Notes: generated by a model not told the origin, from the letters alone. DNA of 64,000 nucleotides from Brucella thiophenivorans (GCF_002252445.1 NZ_NNRJ01000052.1:1-64000); one strand, 5' to 3'; shown: positions 16,625 through 26,327, counted from the first letter of the stretch. A program made the numbers and translations.

Positions 16625-17914
16625 ATGAGCAGCACTCAGACCTTGAGCAAACTTCCCGCCCGCTACGCGAGCGGTGCGCGCGGAGGCATCACCTCGATCT
16701 GCTCGGCACATCCTCTTGTTATCGAAGCAGCTCTTCTTGAAGGCATTGCAACCAAGACCGACGTTCTGATCGAAGCCACCTGCAATCAGGTCAATCAGGA
16801 TGGCGGCTATACCGGCATGACACCGGCTGATTTCCGCCGTTTTGTCGAAGACATCGCATCGCGTCTCGGCTTTGATACCAAGCACCTTATTCTGGGTGGC
16901 GATCACCTCGGCCCAAATCCCTGGAAGCACTTGTCTGCTGAAGAAGCCATGGCCAAGTCCGAAGTGATGATGGATGGCTTTGTGCGTGCTGGCTTCACCA
17001 AAATCCACCTCGACACCTCCATGGGCTGCGCCGGTGAACCAGTCGCACTGCCCGATGCTGTGACCGCTGAGCGTGCGGCCCGTCTTGCCAAGGTTGCTGA
17101 AAAAGCAGCCGCTGAATCTGGTTTTGATCTGCCTGTCTATATTGTTGGCACGGAGGTTCCGATCCCGGGCGGCGCGATGGAAGAAATCGAAGATCTGGAA
17201 CTGACCAAGCCCGATGCAGCACTTGAAACCATAGCCATTCATCGCAGAGCCTTTGCAGCACTTGGTTTAGAAGATGCATTCTCGCGCGCCATCGGTGTTG
17301 TCGTGCAGCCGGGCGTGGAATTCGGCAATGAAAATGTCGTCTATTACGACAGCGAAAAGGCGACTGCTTTAAGCGGTGTTCTCAACCAGACGCCGCAGTT
17401 TGTCTTTGAAGCCCACTCGACCGACTATCAGCCGGTTGAGGCGCTGTCGGCTCTGGTTCATGATGGCTTTGCCATTCTGAAAGTTGGACCGGGCCTGACT
17501 TTTGCGCTGCGTGAAGCACTCTACGGTCTCGATCAGATTGCAGCCTTCCTCGACAAGCTTCCAGAAGAAGAAACCGTTCGCGGCAAGCTTGAGAAGCTGC
17601 TTCTCAACGAGCCCAAGAACTGGGAGAAATATTATCATGGCGATGCGGAAGAACTGCGCCTTCAGCGCCATTTCTCCTATAGCGACCGCATTCGCTATTA
17701 CTGGCCGCATCCGGAAGCAACGGCTGCCGTCAATTCGCTACTCACGCGCCTTGAAGGCCGCAAAATCCCGGAAACGCTGATCAGCCAATATCTCGGCACG
17801 CTTTATCCATCTGTTGCATCCGGCAAGGTTGAAGCCACGTCGCATGCACTGATGGTGGAAGCCGTTCGCAATGTCATCCGCATTTATGGACAGGCTGTCG
17901 GAACACATTCGTGA
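16625..17914 (+). CDS. GatZ/KbaZ-family protein (PF08013), likely D-tagatose-6-phosphate 4-epimerase
   Basis: 429 residues, full length for PF08013. Family landmarks are LPARYASGARGGITSICSAH at the start, EATCNQVNQDGGYTGMTP, LGGDHLGPNPWK and IHLDTSMGCAGEP. The E. coli homologues GatZ and KbaZ are helper subunits of tagatose-1,6-bisphosphate aldolase and need the catalytic partner GatY/KbaY. No such aldolase occurs in this window. A stand-alone Agrobacterium member of PF08013 has been shown to epimerise D-tagatose-6-phosphate to D-fructose-6-phosphate (established for the family). That reaction would complete the pathway here without kinase or aldolase. It follows nagA by 29 bp and ends the operon. 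Confidence 0.75.
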   Translation: MSSTQTLSKLPARYASGARGGITSICSAHPLVIEAALLEGIATKTDVLIEATCNQVNQDGGYTGMTPADFRRFVEDIASRLGFDTKHLILGGDHLGPNPWKHLSAEEAMAKSEVMMDGFVRAGFTKIHLDTSMGCAGEPVALPDAVTAERAARLAKVAEKAAAESGFDLPVYIVGTEVPIPGGAMEEIEDLELTKPDAALETIAIHRRAFAALGLEDAFSRAIGVVVQPGVEFGNENVVYYDSEKATALSGVLNQTPQFVFEAHSTDYQPVEALSALVHDGFAILKVGPGLTFALREALYGLDQIAAFLDKLPEEETVRGKLEKLLLNEPKNWEKYYHGDAEELRLQRHFSYSDRIRYYWPHPEATAAVNSLLTRLEGRKIPETLISQYLGTLYPSVASGKVEATSHALMVEAVRNVIRIYGQAVGTHS

Positions 17915-17927
17915 GGCAAAATAATTC

Positions 17928-17960
17928 AGCGAAGCGAGGCTATACCCTAGCTTCGCTTTT
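17928..17960 (+). terminator. Rho-independent terminator at the end of the amino-sugar operon
   Basis: Stem agcgaagc (17928-17935) with gcttcgct (17950-17957), 14-base loop, followed by a T-run at 17957-17961. It partly overlaps the 3' end of the convergent gntR gene. Confidence 0.65.
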
Positions 17961-18618
17961 TGCGCTGGAGTGCTGCAAGAACAGAACGCTCCGAGCTTAA
18001 AAGATAGCTATCGAGCTCGTGTGCGGCGCGCTCATTATTGCCCGCTTGAAGCGAACCCAAAAGCTCCGCATTCAGCGCGATATAGGAGTCGTGCATATGC
18101 GCGGTATCTTCCAACTGCGCGAACACCAGACGCAGTTCCGCAAGCACCAGATCAAAACAAACGCTCAATCTCGTGCTGTCGCAAAGCTCGACCATGGCGC
18201 GGTGAAATTCCATATTGATGGTGCCAACCTGCCTCCAGTCACCATTTTCCTGCGCTGAAACTGCCTGCACTAATAGCGCGTTCATGCGCGCCAACGCCGG
18301 GTGCGCAGGAACTGCAATCTGAACAGCCCCCTTCTGGATAACGCGCCGAACGCGATAAATATCAACTACCGTGGCCTCGTCGGGCGTCGCAACAAAAACA
18401 CCGCGATTGGGAATATAGGTCAGTAAGCTTTGGCTAGTGAGAAGGCGGAAAACCTCGCGCAATGTATTGCGCGATATGCCAAATTGCGCTGAAATCTGCT
18501 GCTCGGAAAGCTTGCTGCCGGGCAATAATTCGCCTGTAATCAACATTTCGCGGATTTTGGCAGCTGTTTGGGTCGCCAATGGCTGGTCATCGTCAAGCGA
18601 AGGCATTGCGTTCGTCAT
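17947..18618 (-). CDS. GntR-family (FadR/FCD subfamily) transcriptional regulator
   Basis: 223 residues. The N-terminal winged HTH contains the family pattern LLPGSKLSEQQISAQFGISRNTLREVFRLLTSQSLL. The C-terminal all-helical FCD domain has the metal/ligand residues of the D-x4-R, H-x3-H type (VYRVRRVIQ region, MEFHRAMVELC). It binds a small carboxylic acid ligand in related proteins. It is divergent from pxpA, with a GntR-like double operator (18809-18845) in the gap, so it most likely controls the 5-oxoproline genes. Its 3' end converges on the amino-sugar operon. Confidence 0.85.
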   Translation of the reverse strand: MTNAMPSLDDDQPLATQTAAKIREMLITGELLPGSKLSEQQISAQFGISRNTLREVFRLLTSQSLLTYIPNRGVFVATPDEATVVDIYRVRRVIQKGAVQIAVPAHPALARMNALLVQAVSAQENGDWRQVGTINMEFHRAMVELCDSTRLSVCFDLVLAELRLVFAQLEDTAHMHDSYIALNAELLGSLQAGNNERAAHELDSYLLSSERSVLAALQRKKRS

Positions 18619-18692
18619 GAATATCCTTCAAACTTTCATTATTCGGAACAGCGCGGCATGATCCCAAGCTATCCCCCACCATTTTCCAGCGA

Positions 18693-18729
18693 GAGCGGTT
18701 CTTATTAAAATTATTCGTTAGAACCGCTC
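18693..18729. other. Inverted repeat in the gntR-pxpA intergenic region
   Basis: Perfect 10-bp arms gagcggttct (18693-18702) and agaaccgctc (18720-18729), 17-base loop, then a T-rich stretch on the plus strand. It may be a dispersed palindromic unit or a weak terminator for read-through; function unproven. Confidence 0.4.
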
Positions 18730-18808
18730 TATTTCTTTATTTTTTCGCATTATCCGGCGCAAAACCGCTACACACTTTTGCTGGAAATGCTCAGATACAC
18801 AAATTACA

Positions 18809-18845
18809 TATTGTTGAACAATACATAATAGGTTATTCAACAATA
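18809..18845. promoter_or_regulatory. Candidate GntR/FadR-type operator pair before pxpA
   Basis: TTGTTGAACAA (18811-18821) fits the FadR-subfamily pattern TNGTN(0-3)ACNA. A near-inverted copy, TTATTCAACAA, lies at 18833-18843, 22 bp centre to centre, and the outer arms TATTGTTGAA and TTCAACAATA are perfectly inverted. It ends 35 bp before the pxpA start, overlapping the expected promoter. Confidence 0.6.
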
Positions 18846-18880
18846 ACTCGTAAAATGCCTTTATTCAACTGGGATGAGAC

Positions 18881-19654
18881 ATGGCAGCTATCGATCTCAA
18901 CAGCGATCTTGGAGAAGGCTTTGGGCCTTGGCCGATGGGAGACGATACGTCGATGCTTGCAATCGTGACCAGCGCCAATATTGCCTGCGGCTTTCATGCG
19001 GGTGATCCTGCCGGAATTATGACCGTGTTGCGTGAAGCGGCTCGCCATGGTGTGACTGTTGGGGCGCATATCGGCTATCGCGATCTGGTCGGTTTTGGCC
19101 GTCGCAATATGGACCCTTCAAGCAGCGAACTGATTGCCGATACGATTTACCAAATTGGAGCTTTGCAAGGCCTGGCGCAAGCCGCCGGAACAACGGTCAG
19201 CTATGTGAAGCCGCATGGCGCGCTTTATAACACCATCGCTCATGATAAACGTCAGGCAGCGGACGTCATTGCCGGGATCAAGGCGATTGATCAAACACTT
19301 GTACTAATGGCATTGGCCGGTGCACCCATTGTCGATCAGGCACGCGATGCGGGACTGCGCGTAGTTGGCGAGGCTTTTGCGGACCGCGCTTATAATGCCG
19401 ATGGCAGCCTTGTTAATCGTCGGCTTGAGGGCGCGGTTATTCATGATCCGCAGATCATTGCCGAGCGGATGCTGCGTATGATCAACGAACAGCGCATAAC
19501 AGCCATTGATGGCACCGAGATTGCGCTCGACGCCCAGTCGATATGCATTCATGGTGACAACCCGACAGCCGTTCAAATCGCCCGTACTTTGCGCTCAACA
19601 CTGGAAGCGCGCGGAGTCGAGCTTAAGGCTTTTGTCAATGTTGACCATGACTGA
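18881..19654 (+). CDS. pxpA: 5-oxoprolinase subunit PxpA (LamB/YcsF family)
   Basis: 257 residues, full family length. The opening [19 protein letters not shown], the [13 protein letters not shown] motif, [15 protein letters not shown] and [10 protein letters not shown] are all diagnostic of LamB/YcsF proteins. PxpA is one of three subunits that hydrolyse 5-oxo-L-proline to L-glutamate at the expense of ATP. Cytoplasmic. It is the first gene of a three-gene operon behind the GntR operator. It overlaps the next gene slightly (8-17 bp depending on start choice). Start ATG 18881 follows GGGATGAG. Confidence 0.92.
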   Translation: MAAIDLNSDLGEGFGPWPMGDDTSMLAIVTSANIACGFHAGDPAGIMTVLREAARHGVTVGAHIGYRDLVGFGRRNMDPSSSELIADTIYQIGALQGLAQAAGTTVSYVKPHGALYNTIAHDKRQAADVIAGIKAIDQTLVLMALAGAPIVDQARDAGLRVVGEAFADRAYNADGSLVNRRLEGAVIHDPQIIAERMLRMINEQRITAIDGTEIALDAQSICIHGDNPTAVQIARTLRSTLEARGVELKAFVNVDHD

Positions 19655-21239
19655 ACGCCTGCGCTTTCTACCGTCAGGCAGCGACAGTTTTCTTGTCGAG
19701 CTTGACGATCTCGGCATAACGCTGACCTTGCTCGATGCCTTGCTTGCCGCAAAACTTGAGGGCGTTTGCGAAGTGATCCCCGGGGCGCGAACGATCATGC
19801 TACGCTTTGATCCTTTCGTGACCGACCGCGCAAAACTGACAGTGCAGATTGCAAAGCTGGACCTGTCGGTTCGCAGTTCGCGCAGCGGTGAATTGTTTGA
19901 AATCCCTGTTTGTTATGATGGTGAAGACCTTCGCGATGTCGCCGCCATTCTTGGCTGCACCATCAATGAGCTTATTGAGCGCCATACGGAAGCGACCTAT
20001 ATGGTGGCCTTTACCGGCTTTGCGCCCGGCTTTGCCTATATGACGTGCGATGATCCGAGCTTTGATGTGCCACGCCGCAAAAGCCCGCGTATGAAAATTC
20101 CGGCAGGATCAGTCGCACTGGCAGGCAAATTCGGCGGAATTTATCCCTCCGACAGCCCCGGCGGCTGGCAATTGCTTGGCACGACACCGCTTGCAATGTG
20201 GGATACAACGCGTGAACGCGCGGCCTTGCTTGCGCCGGGTGATCGCGTGCGCTTTTGCGATATAGCAAAGAGTAAAACCATTCAGGTTTCAAAGCCCGCA
20301 CCAAAGCTGGAAAATCCTCGCAAAGCCACAGAGGGCCTGCTTGTCACCCGTGCCGACCGTCCCGTGCTGTTTCAGGATTTAGGCCGTCCTGGTCTTGCAA
20401 GCCAGGGGGTCTCTCAATCCGGTGCGCTTGATCGTATTGCGATGCAGCACGTCAATCGTTGTCTCGGCAATCCGCGCAATGCTGCGGTTCTCGAAATCTC
20501 CTTTGGCGGCTTTGCCTTCAAGACCGATCGTCCTGTTACCGTCGCCGTAACCGGCGCGCCCTGTCCCTTGACCATACACACGTCGACGGGAACAAAAATC
20601 ACAGCCACATTTGCAAGCCCAATCGCATTGGATGCTGGCGATGAATTGCTCCTCGGCATCCCGCGGGAAGGAATGTTGAGCTATCTTGGTCTTCGTGGCG
20701 GGTTCGATGTCGAGGAAGTTCTCGGCTCAAAATCACGCGATACACTTGCCAAAATAGGTCCAGAACCCATTGCAATTGGCGACGTGATGGTGCCTGCCAA
20801 TCGAACCGCACTTGCAGTCAATTGTGGTGAAAGCATAGAGCGCCGCCTGCCGCATGCAGGCGACGTCGTGACACTCGACATTGTACTTGGTCCCCGCACC
20901 GACTGGTTCACCCAGCAAGGGCTTGCAACGCTGACCGCACAGGAATGGGATGTGACACCGCAATCAAGTCGTGTCGGCATGCGCCTGTCAGGTCGGGCAA
21001 ACATCGAACGCGCCAATCACGATGAGCTGCCATCGGAAGGCACAGCCCTTGGGGCAATTCAGGTACCGCATACGGGACAACCTGTGCTTTTCCTCGCAGA
21101 TCACCCGCTGACAGGTGGCTATCCGGTCATAGGTGTTGTGGCGAGCCACCATCTTGATTTAGCGGGGCAAGTACCCATCGGTGCCCGCATCCGTTTTAAC
21201 CCTATATCCGCTTTCGAACCGCAAGAAGTAATACGCTGA
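19638..21239 (+). CDS. Fused 5-oxoprolinase subunits PxpB-PxpC
   Basis: About 533 residues. The first about 215 residues form the PxpB (KipI, carboxyltransferase C/D-like) domain with [15 protein letters not shown] and [15 protein letters not shown]. After a short linker, a PxpC (KipA, AHS2) domain begins at [32 protein letters not shown]. Usually these are two proteins; here they are one chain. The same pair of domains forms the carboxyltransferase part of urea carboxylase. The frame extends back to 19506 inside pxpA. ATG 19638 is preferred because AAGG lies nine bases upstream; ATG 19647 is the alternative. The stop overlaps the next start by one base (TGATG). Confidence 0.88.
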   Translation: MLTMTERLRFLPSGSDSFLVELDDLGITLTLLDALLAAKLEGVCEVIPGARTIMLRFDPFVTDRAKLTVQIAKLDLSVRSSRSGELFEIPVCYDGEDLRDVAAILGCTINELIERHTEATYMVAFTGFAPGFAYMTCDDPSFDVPRRKSPRMKIPAGSVALAGKFGGIYPSDSPGGWQLLGTTPLAMWDTTRERAALLAPGDRVRFCDIAKSKTIQVSKPAPKLENPRKATEGLLVTRADRPVLFQDLGRPGLASQGVSQSGALDRIAMQHVNRCLGNPRNAAVLEISFGGFAFKTDRPVTVAVTGAPCPLTIHTSTGTKITATFASPIALDAGDELLLGIPREGMLSYLGLRGGFDVEEVLGSKSRDTLAKIGPEPIAIGDVMVPANRTALAVNCGESIERRLPHAGDVVTLDIVLGPRTDWFTQQGLATLTAQEWDVTPQSSRVGMRLSGRANIERANHDELPSEGTALGAIQVPHTGQPVLFLADHPLTGGYPVIGVVASHHLDLAGQVPIGARIRFNPISAFEPQEVIR

Positions 21240-22948
21240 TGAAAAAGCTGCTTATCGCCAATCGTGGCGAAATTGCCATCCGCATCATACGCGCAGCAGC
21301 CGATTATGGTGTTAAGTCTGTTGCAATTTATTCCGACGCCGATGCAAATTCGCTGCATGCAGAGTTTGCCGATGAAGCCTATGGGCTGGGCGCAGGGCGT
21401 CCTAATGACACCTATCTCAATATTGCGAAGATACTCGACATTGCAAAGCGCGCTGGTGCCGATGCAGTGCACCCGGGCTACGGCTTCTTGTCGGAACGCG
21501 CCGAATTTGCAAAAGCCGTTATCGATGCAGGTCTGATGTGGGTCGGCCCATCGCCGGAAGTGATCACCGCTTTGGGCGACAAAGTCGCAGCACGTCGCAT
21601 CGCCGAACAAGTTGGCGCACCACTCGTCAGGGGATCGGACGGCCCATTGGAATCGGCAGCGGAAGCGGTGGCGTTTGCGCGTGAAGCAGGCTTGCCGCTG
21701 GCGATCAAAGCTGCCTTTGGCGGCGGCGGTCGCGGTATGAAGGTCGCCTATCATCTCGAAGAAGTCGGCGAATTATTCGATTCCGCCGTCCGCGAAGCGG
21801 TAGAAGCTTTCGGTCGCGGCGAATGCTATGCAGAACAGTTTCTTGAGAAGCCACGCCACATCGAAGCGCAAGTGATCGCAGACACTCACGGCAACACCGT
21901 GGTTCTTGGTACACGCGATTGCTCGCTGCAACGCCGTAATCAGAAGCTTGTTGAAGAAGCACCGGCGCCCTTCATCACACAAGACCAGCGCAATCGCATT
22001 CATGAATCCGCGCGCGCAATCTGTGCCGCTGCAGGCTATACTGGGGCAGGAACCGTCGAGTTTCTGCTTTCGCAAAACGGAACGATCTCGTTTCTGGAAG
22101 TGAACACCCGCCTTCAGGTCGAGCATCCGATCACCGAAGAAACCACCGGCGTTGATATTGTCATCGAACAATTGCGCATTGCTGATGGTAAAAAACTGTC
22201 GGTCACGGAAACGCCAGAACCGCGCGGTCATGCCTTTGAGTTTCGCATCAATGCGGAAGATCCGGGTCGCGGCTTCCTGCCAACGCCGGGCCTGATCACC
22301 CGTTTCCGCGCGCCTTCGGGTCCGGGTGTGCGTCTTGACACTGGCGTTGAAAGTGGATCGGAAATCCCCGGCCTTTATGACTCGATGATGGCCAAGCTTA
22401 TTGTCTGGGGTGCCACACGCGAAGAAGCGCTTATTCGCGCGCGCCGCGCACTGGCCGAATTCCACATCGAAGGTGTTGCTTCCGTGCTGCCGTTCCATCG
22501 CGCCGTGGTTGAAGATAAAGACTTTATCGGCGAAGACGGTTTCAAGGTTTTCACCAACTGGATCGAAACCGAATTTCGCGGTGTTGAACCATCTGTAAGG
22601 ATCGATCCGGTCGATGGCGGATTGTTGCGCAGCTTTATCGAGATCGATGGCAAGCGCCATGCAATCGGATTGCCAGCGGCGCTCTTCTCCGGGTTCAGTG
22701 CACCACAGCAAGCAACATCCAGCGCTCCCCAGGCCACAGAGGGTGCCGTCACTGCCCCTATTCCCGGCACGTTTCAGCAATGGCTGGTCGAAGACGGTGC
22801 AATGGTGAGCGAAGGCGAAATCGTCGCCATTATCGAAGCCATGAAGATGGAAACGCGTATTGGAGCTCCCAAATCAGGCAAAATCAGTCTTCGTGCAGAG
22901 GCAGGCAAGAGCGTAAGCCTCGGCGCGGAACTGGCCATTATCGAATAG
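21239..22948 (+). CDS. Fused biotin carboxylase - biotin carboxyl carrier protein
   Basis: 569 residues. Residues 1 to about 445 are a complete biotin carboxylase: [17 protein letters not shown], the glycine-rich ATP-grasp loop [11 protein letters not shown] and [18 protein letters not shown]. After an Ala/Ser/Thr/Gln linker (about 490-505), a BCCP domain ends the protein, with the biotinyl-lysine motif EAMKMET (K536). It is the ATP-dependent CO2-activating half of a carboxylase. No conventional acyl-CoA carboxyltransferase is adjacent; the only carboxyltransferase-like partner is the PxpBC fusion directly upstream, with which it is translationally coupled. Confidence 0.9.
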   Translation: MKKLLIANRGEIAIRIIRAAADYGVKSVAIYSDADANSLHAEFADEAYGLGAGRPNDTYLNIAKILDIAKRAGADAVHPGYGFLSERAEFAKAVIDAGLMWVGPSPEVITALGDKVAARRIAEQVGAPLVRGSDGPLESAAEAVAFAREAGLPLAIKAAFGGGGRGMKVAYHLEEVGELFDSAVREAVEAFGRGECYAEQFLEKPRHIEAQVIADTHGNTVVLGTRDCSLQRRNQKLVEEAPAPFITQDQRNRIHESARAICAAAGYTGAGTVEFLLSQNGTISFLEVNTRLQVEHPITEETTGVDIVIEQLRIADGKKLSVTETPEPRGHAFEFRINAEDPGRGFLPTPGLITRFRAPSGPGVRLDTGVESGSEIPGLYDSMMAKLIVWGATREEALIRARRALAEFHIEGVASVLPFHRAVVEDKDFIGEDGFKVFTNWIETEFRGVEPSVRIDPVDGGLLRSFIEIDGKRHAIGLPAALFSGFSAPQQATSSAPQATEGAVTAPIPGTFQQWLVEDGAMVSEGEIVAIIEAMKMETRIGAPKSGKISLRAEAGKSVSLGAELAIIE

Positions 22949-22959
22949 TTCTTTCGGAA

Positions 22960-24438
22960 CTAATCCAGCCCCAATGGATCGGCGATGCGCGGCCAAAGCT
23001 CCATGCTCGCCTTTCTGTATTCTGTGGCGGTTGCATCGGTCGGGTAGGATGTCGGGGCGGCGATATAGACAATCTCAGACGTGATCGGCTGAAAGCCAGC
23101 CTGAAAATGATTTGTCGATTTAACCAGCAGATAGTCCTTAGCCGCAAAATCAATATCGAGATTGGAAAAGATATTCGGCTCATAGGTCTGTGACCGGCTG
23201 GTAATGAGGATAATATCAATGCTCGTTCCGACCGGCCTTATAACTGCCACACGGCCAAGATTAACCCGGCTATTGCGAAAACTCTGCCAGCCAGCATCCA
23301 TCACTTTTTGAATTGTCACACGCAGATCAAGCGGCTCGCCACCATGCCATGACGATTTTCCGCCAATGCGAAGCTCCAGCTCGGCCCCCTCACCTGCCGC
23401 ATGACAGAACGAAACCGCTATCGGATCCCAGATCGTTGCCAAGGCGAAATTATCCATTCCGCGTTCAAGCATATGACGCAGAATAAAAGTTGCATCACCG
23501 GCAACACCGCCACCGGGATTGTCCCATATATCCGATATGACTACGGGCAGAGACGGATTGGCTTTGCGCACCGCAACAACGTGATCAAGCCCTGAATCCG
23601 TTTCGAACATCGGCATCGCTGTCAGTTTACGCATGCGGTAAAGCTCATGGCCAAGCTTTTGCGCCAGCGCGTCGCCCTTCGATTTTTCATTGTCGCTTAC
23701 GACGACAATCCGCGTCCCCATATCCGGCACATCGCCAGCCATGAAGCCGTGAATGACGGAAATAGACAGAATATCGTCGTTGCCCTGCATGGCATTTATC
23801 CGATCCACAAAAGAACGCATCGGCTCACGGTTCGTCGGATAGAGCGTGATCATGCGACAGTCGAAGGTGGAGATGATGGGATTTATCTCGCCGCGCAAGG
23901 CACGAAGTGCCAAGTCAACGACATGCTCGCCACGCTCCTCAAAATCCGTATGCGGAAATTCGAGAAATGCTGCCATCAGATCAAGATTAGCAACACGCTT
24001 CGGCGTCAAGTGGCTATGTGGATCAAATTCGGCTGCAACCAGAATATCCGGCCCAACGATCTCGCGAATATGTTCAAGAAAATCCCCTTCCGGGTCGTCA
24101 TAGCCCTGTGCAACCATCGCCCCATGCAGACCCAACACCACGCCATCCACCGGCATAGCTGCTTTCAATTCTTCAAGAATTGTATCGCGTAAAGTCTCAT
24201 AGGTTTCACGCTGGATAAGACCCGCAGGTTCAGCCCAGCACGATGTTCCTTCAATGACGTCAAGCCCTTCCGCTTGCGCACGCCGCCGCAGGATCGGAAC
24301 GACCGAAGAACACAGGGTCGGCGTATCCGGATGTTCGCCCGGCCCCGCATAAAATGCCGCTTTAAACGCATCCATATCCGTTGGAACCGGAGAAAATGTG
24401 TTGGTTTCAGTTGCAAGGGAAGCGGTAAAAATGCGCAT
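22960..24438 (-). CDS. M81 family (MlrC-like) metallopeptidase
   Basis: About 492 residues. N-terminal M81 domain from MRIFTASLATETNTFSP through VLGLHGAMVAQGYDDPEGDFL, the metal ligands in EFDPHSHLTP, and the central DIWDNPGGGVAGDATFILRHML. The MlrC_C domain follows, with DLDIDFAAKDYLLVKSTNHF. The founder, MlrC of Sphingomonas, hydrolyses linear microcystin peptides; most members have unknown amide substrates. The gene converges on the Pxp operon (12 bp between stops), so a link with pyroglutamyl compounds is possible but unproven. The frame extends to 24483; ATG 24438 gives the family start. Confidence 0.82.
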   Translation of the reverse strand: MRIFTASLATETNTFSPVPTDMDAFKAAFYAGPGEHPDTPTLCSSVVPILRRRAQAEGLDVIEGTSCWAEPAGLIQRETYETLRDTILEELKAAMPVDGVVLGLHGAMVAQGYDDPEGDFLEHIREIVGPDILVAAEFDPHSHLTPKRVANLDLMAAFLEFPHTDFEERGEHVVDLALRALRGEINPIISTFDCRMITLYPTNREPMRSFVDRINAMQGNDDILSISVIHGFMAGDVPDMGTRIVVVSDNEKSKGDALAQKLGHELYRMRKLTAMPMFETDSGLDHVVAVRKANPSLPVVISDIWDNPGGGVAGDATFILRHMLERGMDNFALATIWDPIAVSFCHAAGEGAELELRIGGKSSWHGGEPLDLRVTIQKVMDAGWQSFRNSRVNLGRVAVIRPVGTSIDIILITSRSQTYEPNIFSNLDIDFAAKDYLLVKSTNHFQAGFQPITSEIVYIAAPTSYPTDATATEYRKASMELWPRIADPLGLD

Positions 24439-24730
24439 GATATGAACCCGAAATAGCGCCAAGCGCGAGACAACTGAAAGCAATTAAAGGACGCGCAAAC
24501 AACTGCGATTTGATAATATGAACGCTATTCCGCTCGCTTTTCCATATCATAAAGCAGCGCTGTGCACAGAAATTCAACTTCATTGATGAGTTGCGATCAG
24601 AATATCTGAATTTCAAGCGCCGCCCTACTCGCAATTTGCCCTTTCCATTACCATTTGCAGCCAGAAACAATTCTATCCCCATTCTATAAGCGGTGCCTAA
24701 AGACAGTTTCACCGCGCCGCAGGAGTATTT

Positions 24731-25252
24731 ATGGAACGTTTGATTGAGCGCAGCCTCTTTGCCAGCCGCTGGCTGATGGCGCCAATGTATCTTGGCCTCG
24801 CATTGTCGCTGCTCATTCTGGTTTGGGTTTTTCTGGTCGAGCTATGGCGCTTTGCTATGATCATCCCAACCATGACTGTCAATGATGCCGTTCTTGGCGT
24901 GCTAGCACTGATCGATCTTAGTCTCGCAGCCAATCTCCTGATGATCGTGATTTTCGCAGGCTATGAAAACTTCGTCAGCCGCATGGATATTGCCGATCAC
25001 AAAGACCGTCCCGATTGGCAGGGCGAAGTCGACTTTTCGGCTCTTAAGCTCAAGCTAGTTGCCTCTATCGTTGCAATCTCCGGCATTCATCTTCTGAAGG
25101 TGTTTATGGATGTCGCCAAATATTCCGCCGATCACATCAAATGGATGGTCATTATCCACCTGGTTTTCGTAATCTCAGGCGTCCTGCTCGCGGTCATGGA
25201 TTGGGTTGCCAATCATGGCAAAACGCTCAAGAAAAGCGTCAGCAAGAGCTGA
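24731..25252 (+). CDS. YqhA/UPF0114-family membrane protein
   Basis: 173 residues. The opening MERLIERSLFASRWLMAPMYLGLALSLL and the later FAGYENFVSRMDIADHKDRPDW are characteristic of the TIGR00645/YqhA family. About four hydrophobic segments indicate an inner-membrane protein of unknown function. AGGAG lies seven bases before ATG 24731. It is monocistronic, followed by a strong terminator. The 292 bp between it and the M81 gene hold only the two divergent promoters as far as can be seen. Confidence 0.85.
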   Translation: MERLIERSLFASRWLMAPMYLGLALSLLILVWVFLVELWRFAMIIPTMTVNDAVLGVLALIDLSLAANLLMIVIFAGYENFVSRMDIADHKDRPDWQGEVDFSALKLKLVASIVAISGIHLLKVFMDVAKYSADHIKWMVIIHLVFVISGVLLAVMDWVANHGKTLKKSVSKS

Positions 25253-25267
25253 TCATTGAAGAAACTT

Positions 25268-25304
25268 GGCGTCGGCTTTGCACATGCGGAGCCGACGCCA
25301 CTAT
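25268..25304 (+). terminator. Rho-independent terminator after the YqhA gene
   Basis: Perfect 10-bp GC-rich stem (25268-25277 with 25290-25299), 12-base loop, followed by a short T-rich stretch. Confidence 0.75.
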
Positions 25305-25400
25305 TTTACACCAAATTGAATTCTGCCTGATCACAACTTGCCAACCCGAATTAAGATGATTAAATAACTCATCTTTCATGGGCGGACCATTTGTAGTTAG

Positions 25401-26309
25401 GTGGTAACAAGGTTGAGTTTCTGGCACTCTATGATTTGGAACACCGAAGGCATCCGCGTTGTGTCTCCGGTCAAATGGCGTGTTCTCAACGGCCTGGTGA
25501 GCGTTTACTGGGAAGCTGAAAGCGCATCAGGCGCGTCCGGCTATTTTCTATCGCATGATCCGCGCATCATGATTTTCTTTCAGGACGTTTCAGCAAAAGT
25601 CCGAATTTCCAATGCGGACGGCCAAAACAACAATTACCATAGACCCATGTCACGGGCTATTTATATCCCGGCAGGCGTCCCACTATGGACCAGTACCGTG
25701 GCCACGCATCGGTTTTCTCATTTAAATCTGCATTTTCATAAGGATCGCTTGCTGAAATATCTTCGTCCGGCGCTCGGTCCATCTTTGGCAATGTCGATCA
25801 TTCAAAAGCCGATAGAAATTCAGGATTTAGGCACACTCGAAGTTCTGGCCAGACTGTTGGAAGAGGAAGTTTCTAATCCGTCCCAGCATTCTCTTTATGT
25901 TGAAAACCTAATTGGTGCGATCCTCGCGCGTCTTCTTGTCGAGCCAGAAAATGACGAGAAGCAGGAATATGGACGCCTCACGCAAGCGCAGATGAACAAG
26001 CTGAAAGCCCATGTCAGCGTTTCTAATGATGGTCGCCTCAGCGTCGCAGAAATGGCTGCAGCCGTTGGTCTCTCGGAAAGCTGGTTTTCAAACGTATTCA
26101 AACAAACGACAGGGCAAACGCCATTTCAATGGCAGTTGACCAAGCGCATCGACCGCGCTCAGAAACTGTTATCTGATAGTGATGCGACGGTGGCAGGTGT
26201 TGCAGCCCAGCTTGGCTTCACCGATCAGGCACATCTCACGAAAGCCTTCCGGCAGATCGTCGGCGAAACGCCTGCGGCATGGCGCCGGTTACAACAACAG
26301 CGCCAGTAA
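25401..26309 (+). CDS. AraC-family transcriptional regulator, probably of siderophore uptake
   Basis: 302 residues. The N-terminal part is a poorly conserved ligand-sensing domain. The C-terminal 100 residues hold the two AraC HTH motifs: LSVAEMAAAVGLSESWFSNVFKQTTGQTPFQW, then ATVAGVAAQLGFTDQAHLTKAFRQIVGETPAAWR (each read here as family signatures). It is convergent with a TonB-dependent receptor gene and close to a siderophore ABC operon; AraC proteins of this kind often sense the ferric siderophore and activate its receptor. Start uncertain: GTG 25401 is the longest, ATG 25431 is possible. Confidence 0.85.
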   Translation: MVTRLSFWHSMIWNTEGIRVVSPVKWRVLNGLVSVYWEAESASGASGYFLSHDPRIMIFFQDVSAKVRISNADGQNNNYHRPMSRAIYIPAGVPLWTSTVATHRFSHLNLHFHKDRLLKYLRPALGPSLAMSIIQKPIEIQDLGTLEVLARLLEEEVSNPSQHSLYVENLIGAILARLLVEPENDEKQEYGRLTQAQMNKLKAHVSVSNDGRLSVAEMAAAVGLSESWFSNVFKQTTGQTPFQWQLTKRIDRAQKLLSDSDATVAGVAAQLGFTDQAHLTKAFRQIVGETPAAWRRLQQQRQ

Positions 26310-26327
26310 AATCTTAAACTATATAAA

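Noticed and set aside
21773-22780. 335-codon minus-strand frame opposite the biotin carboxylase
   Set aside because: High-GC third-position shadow of a strongly conserved gene.
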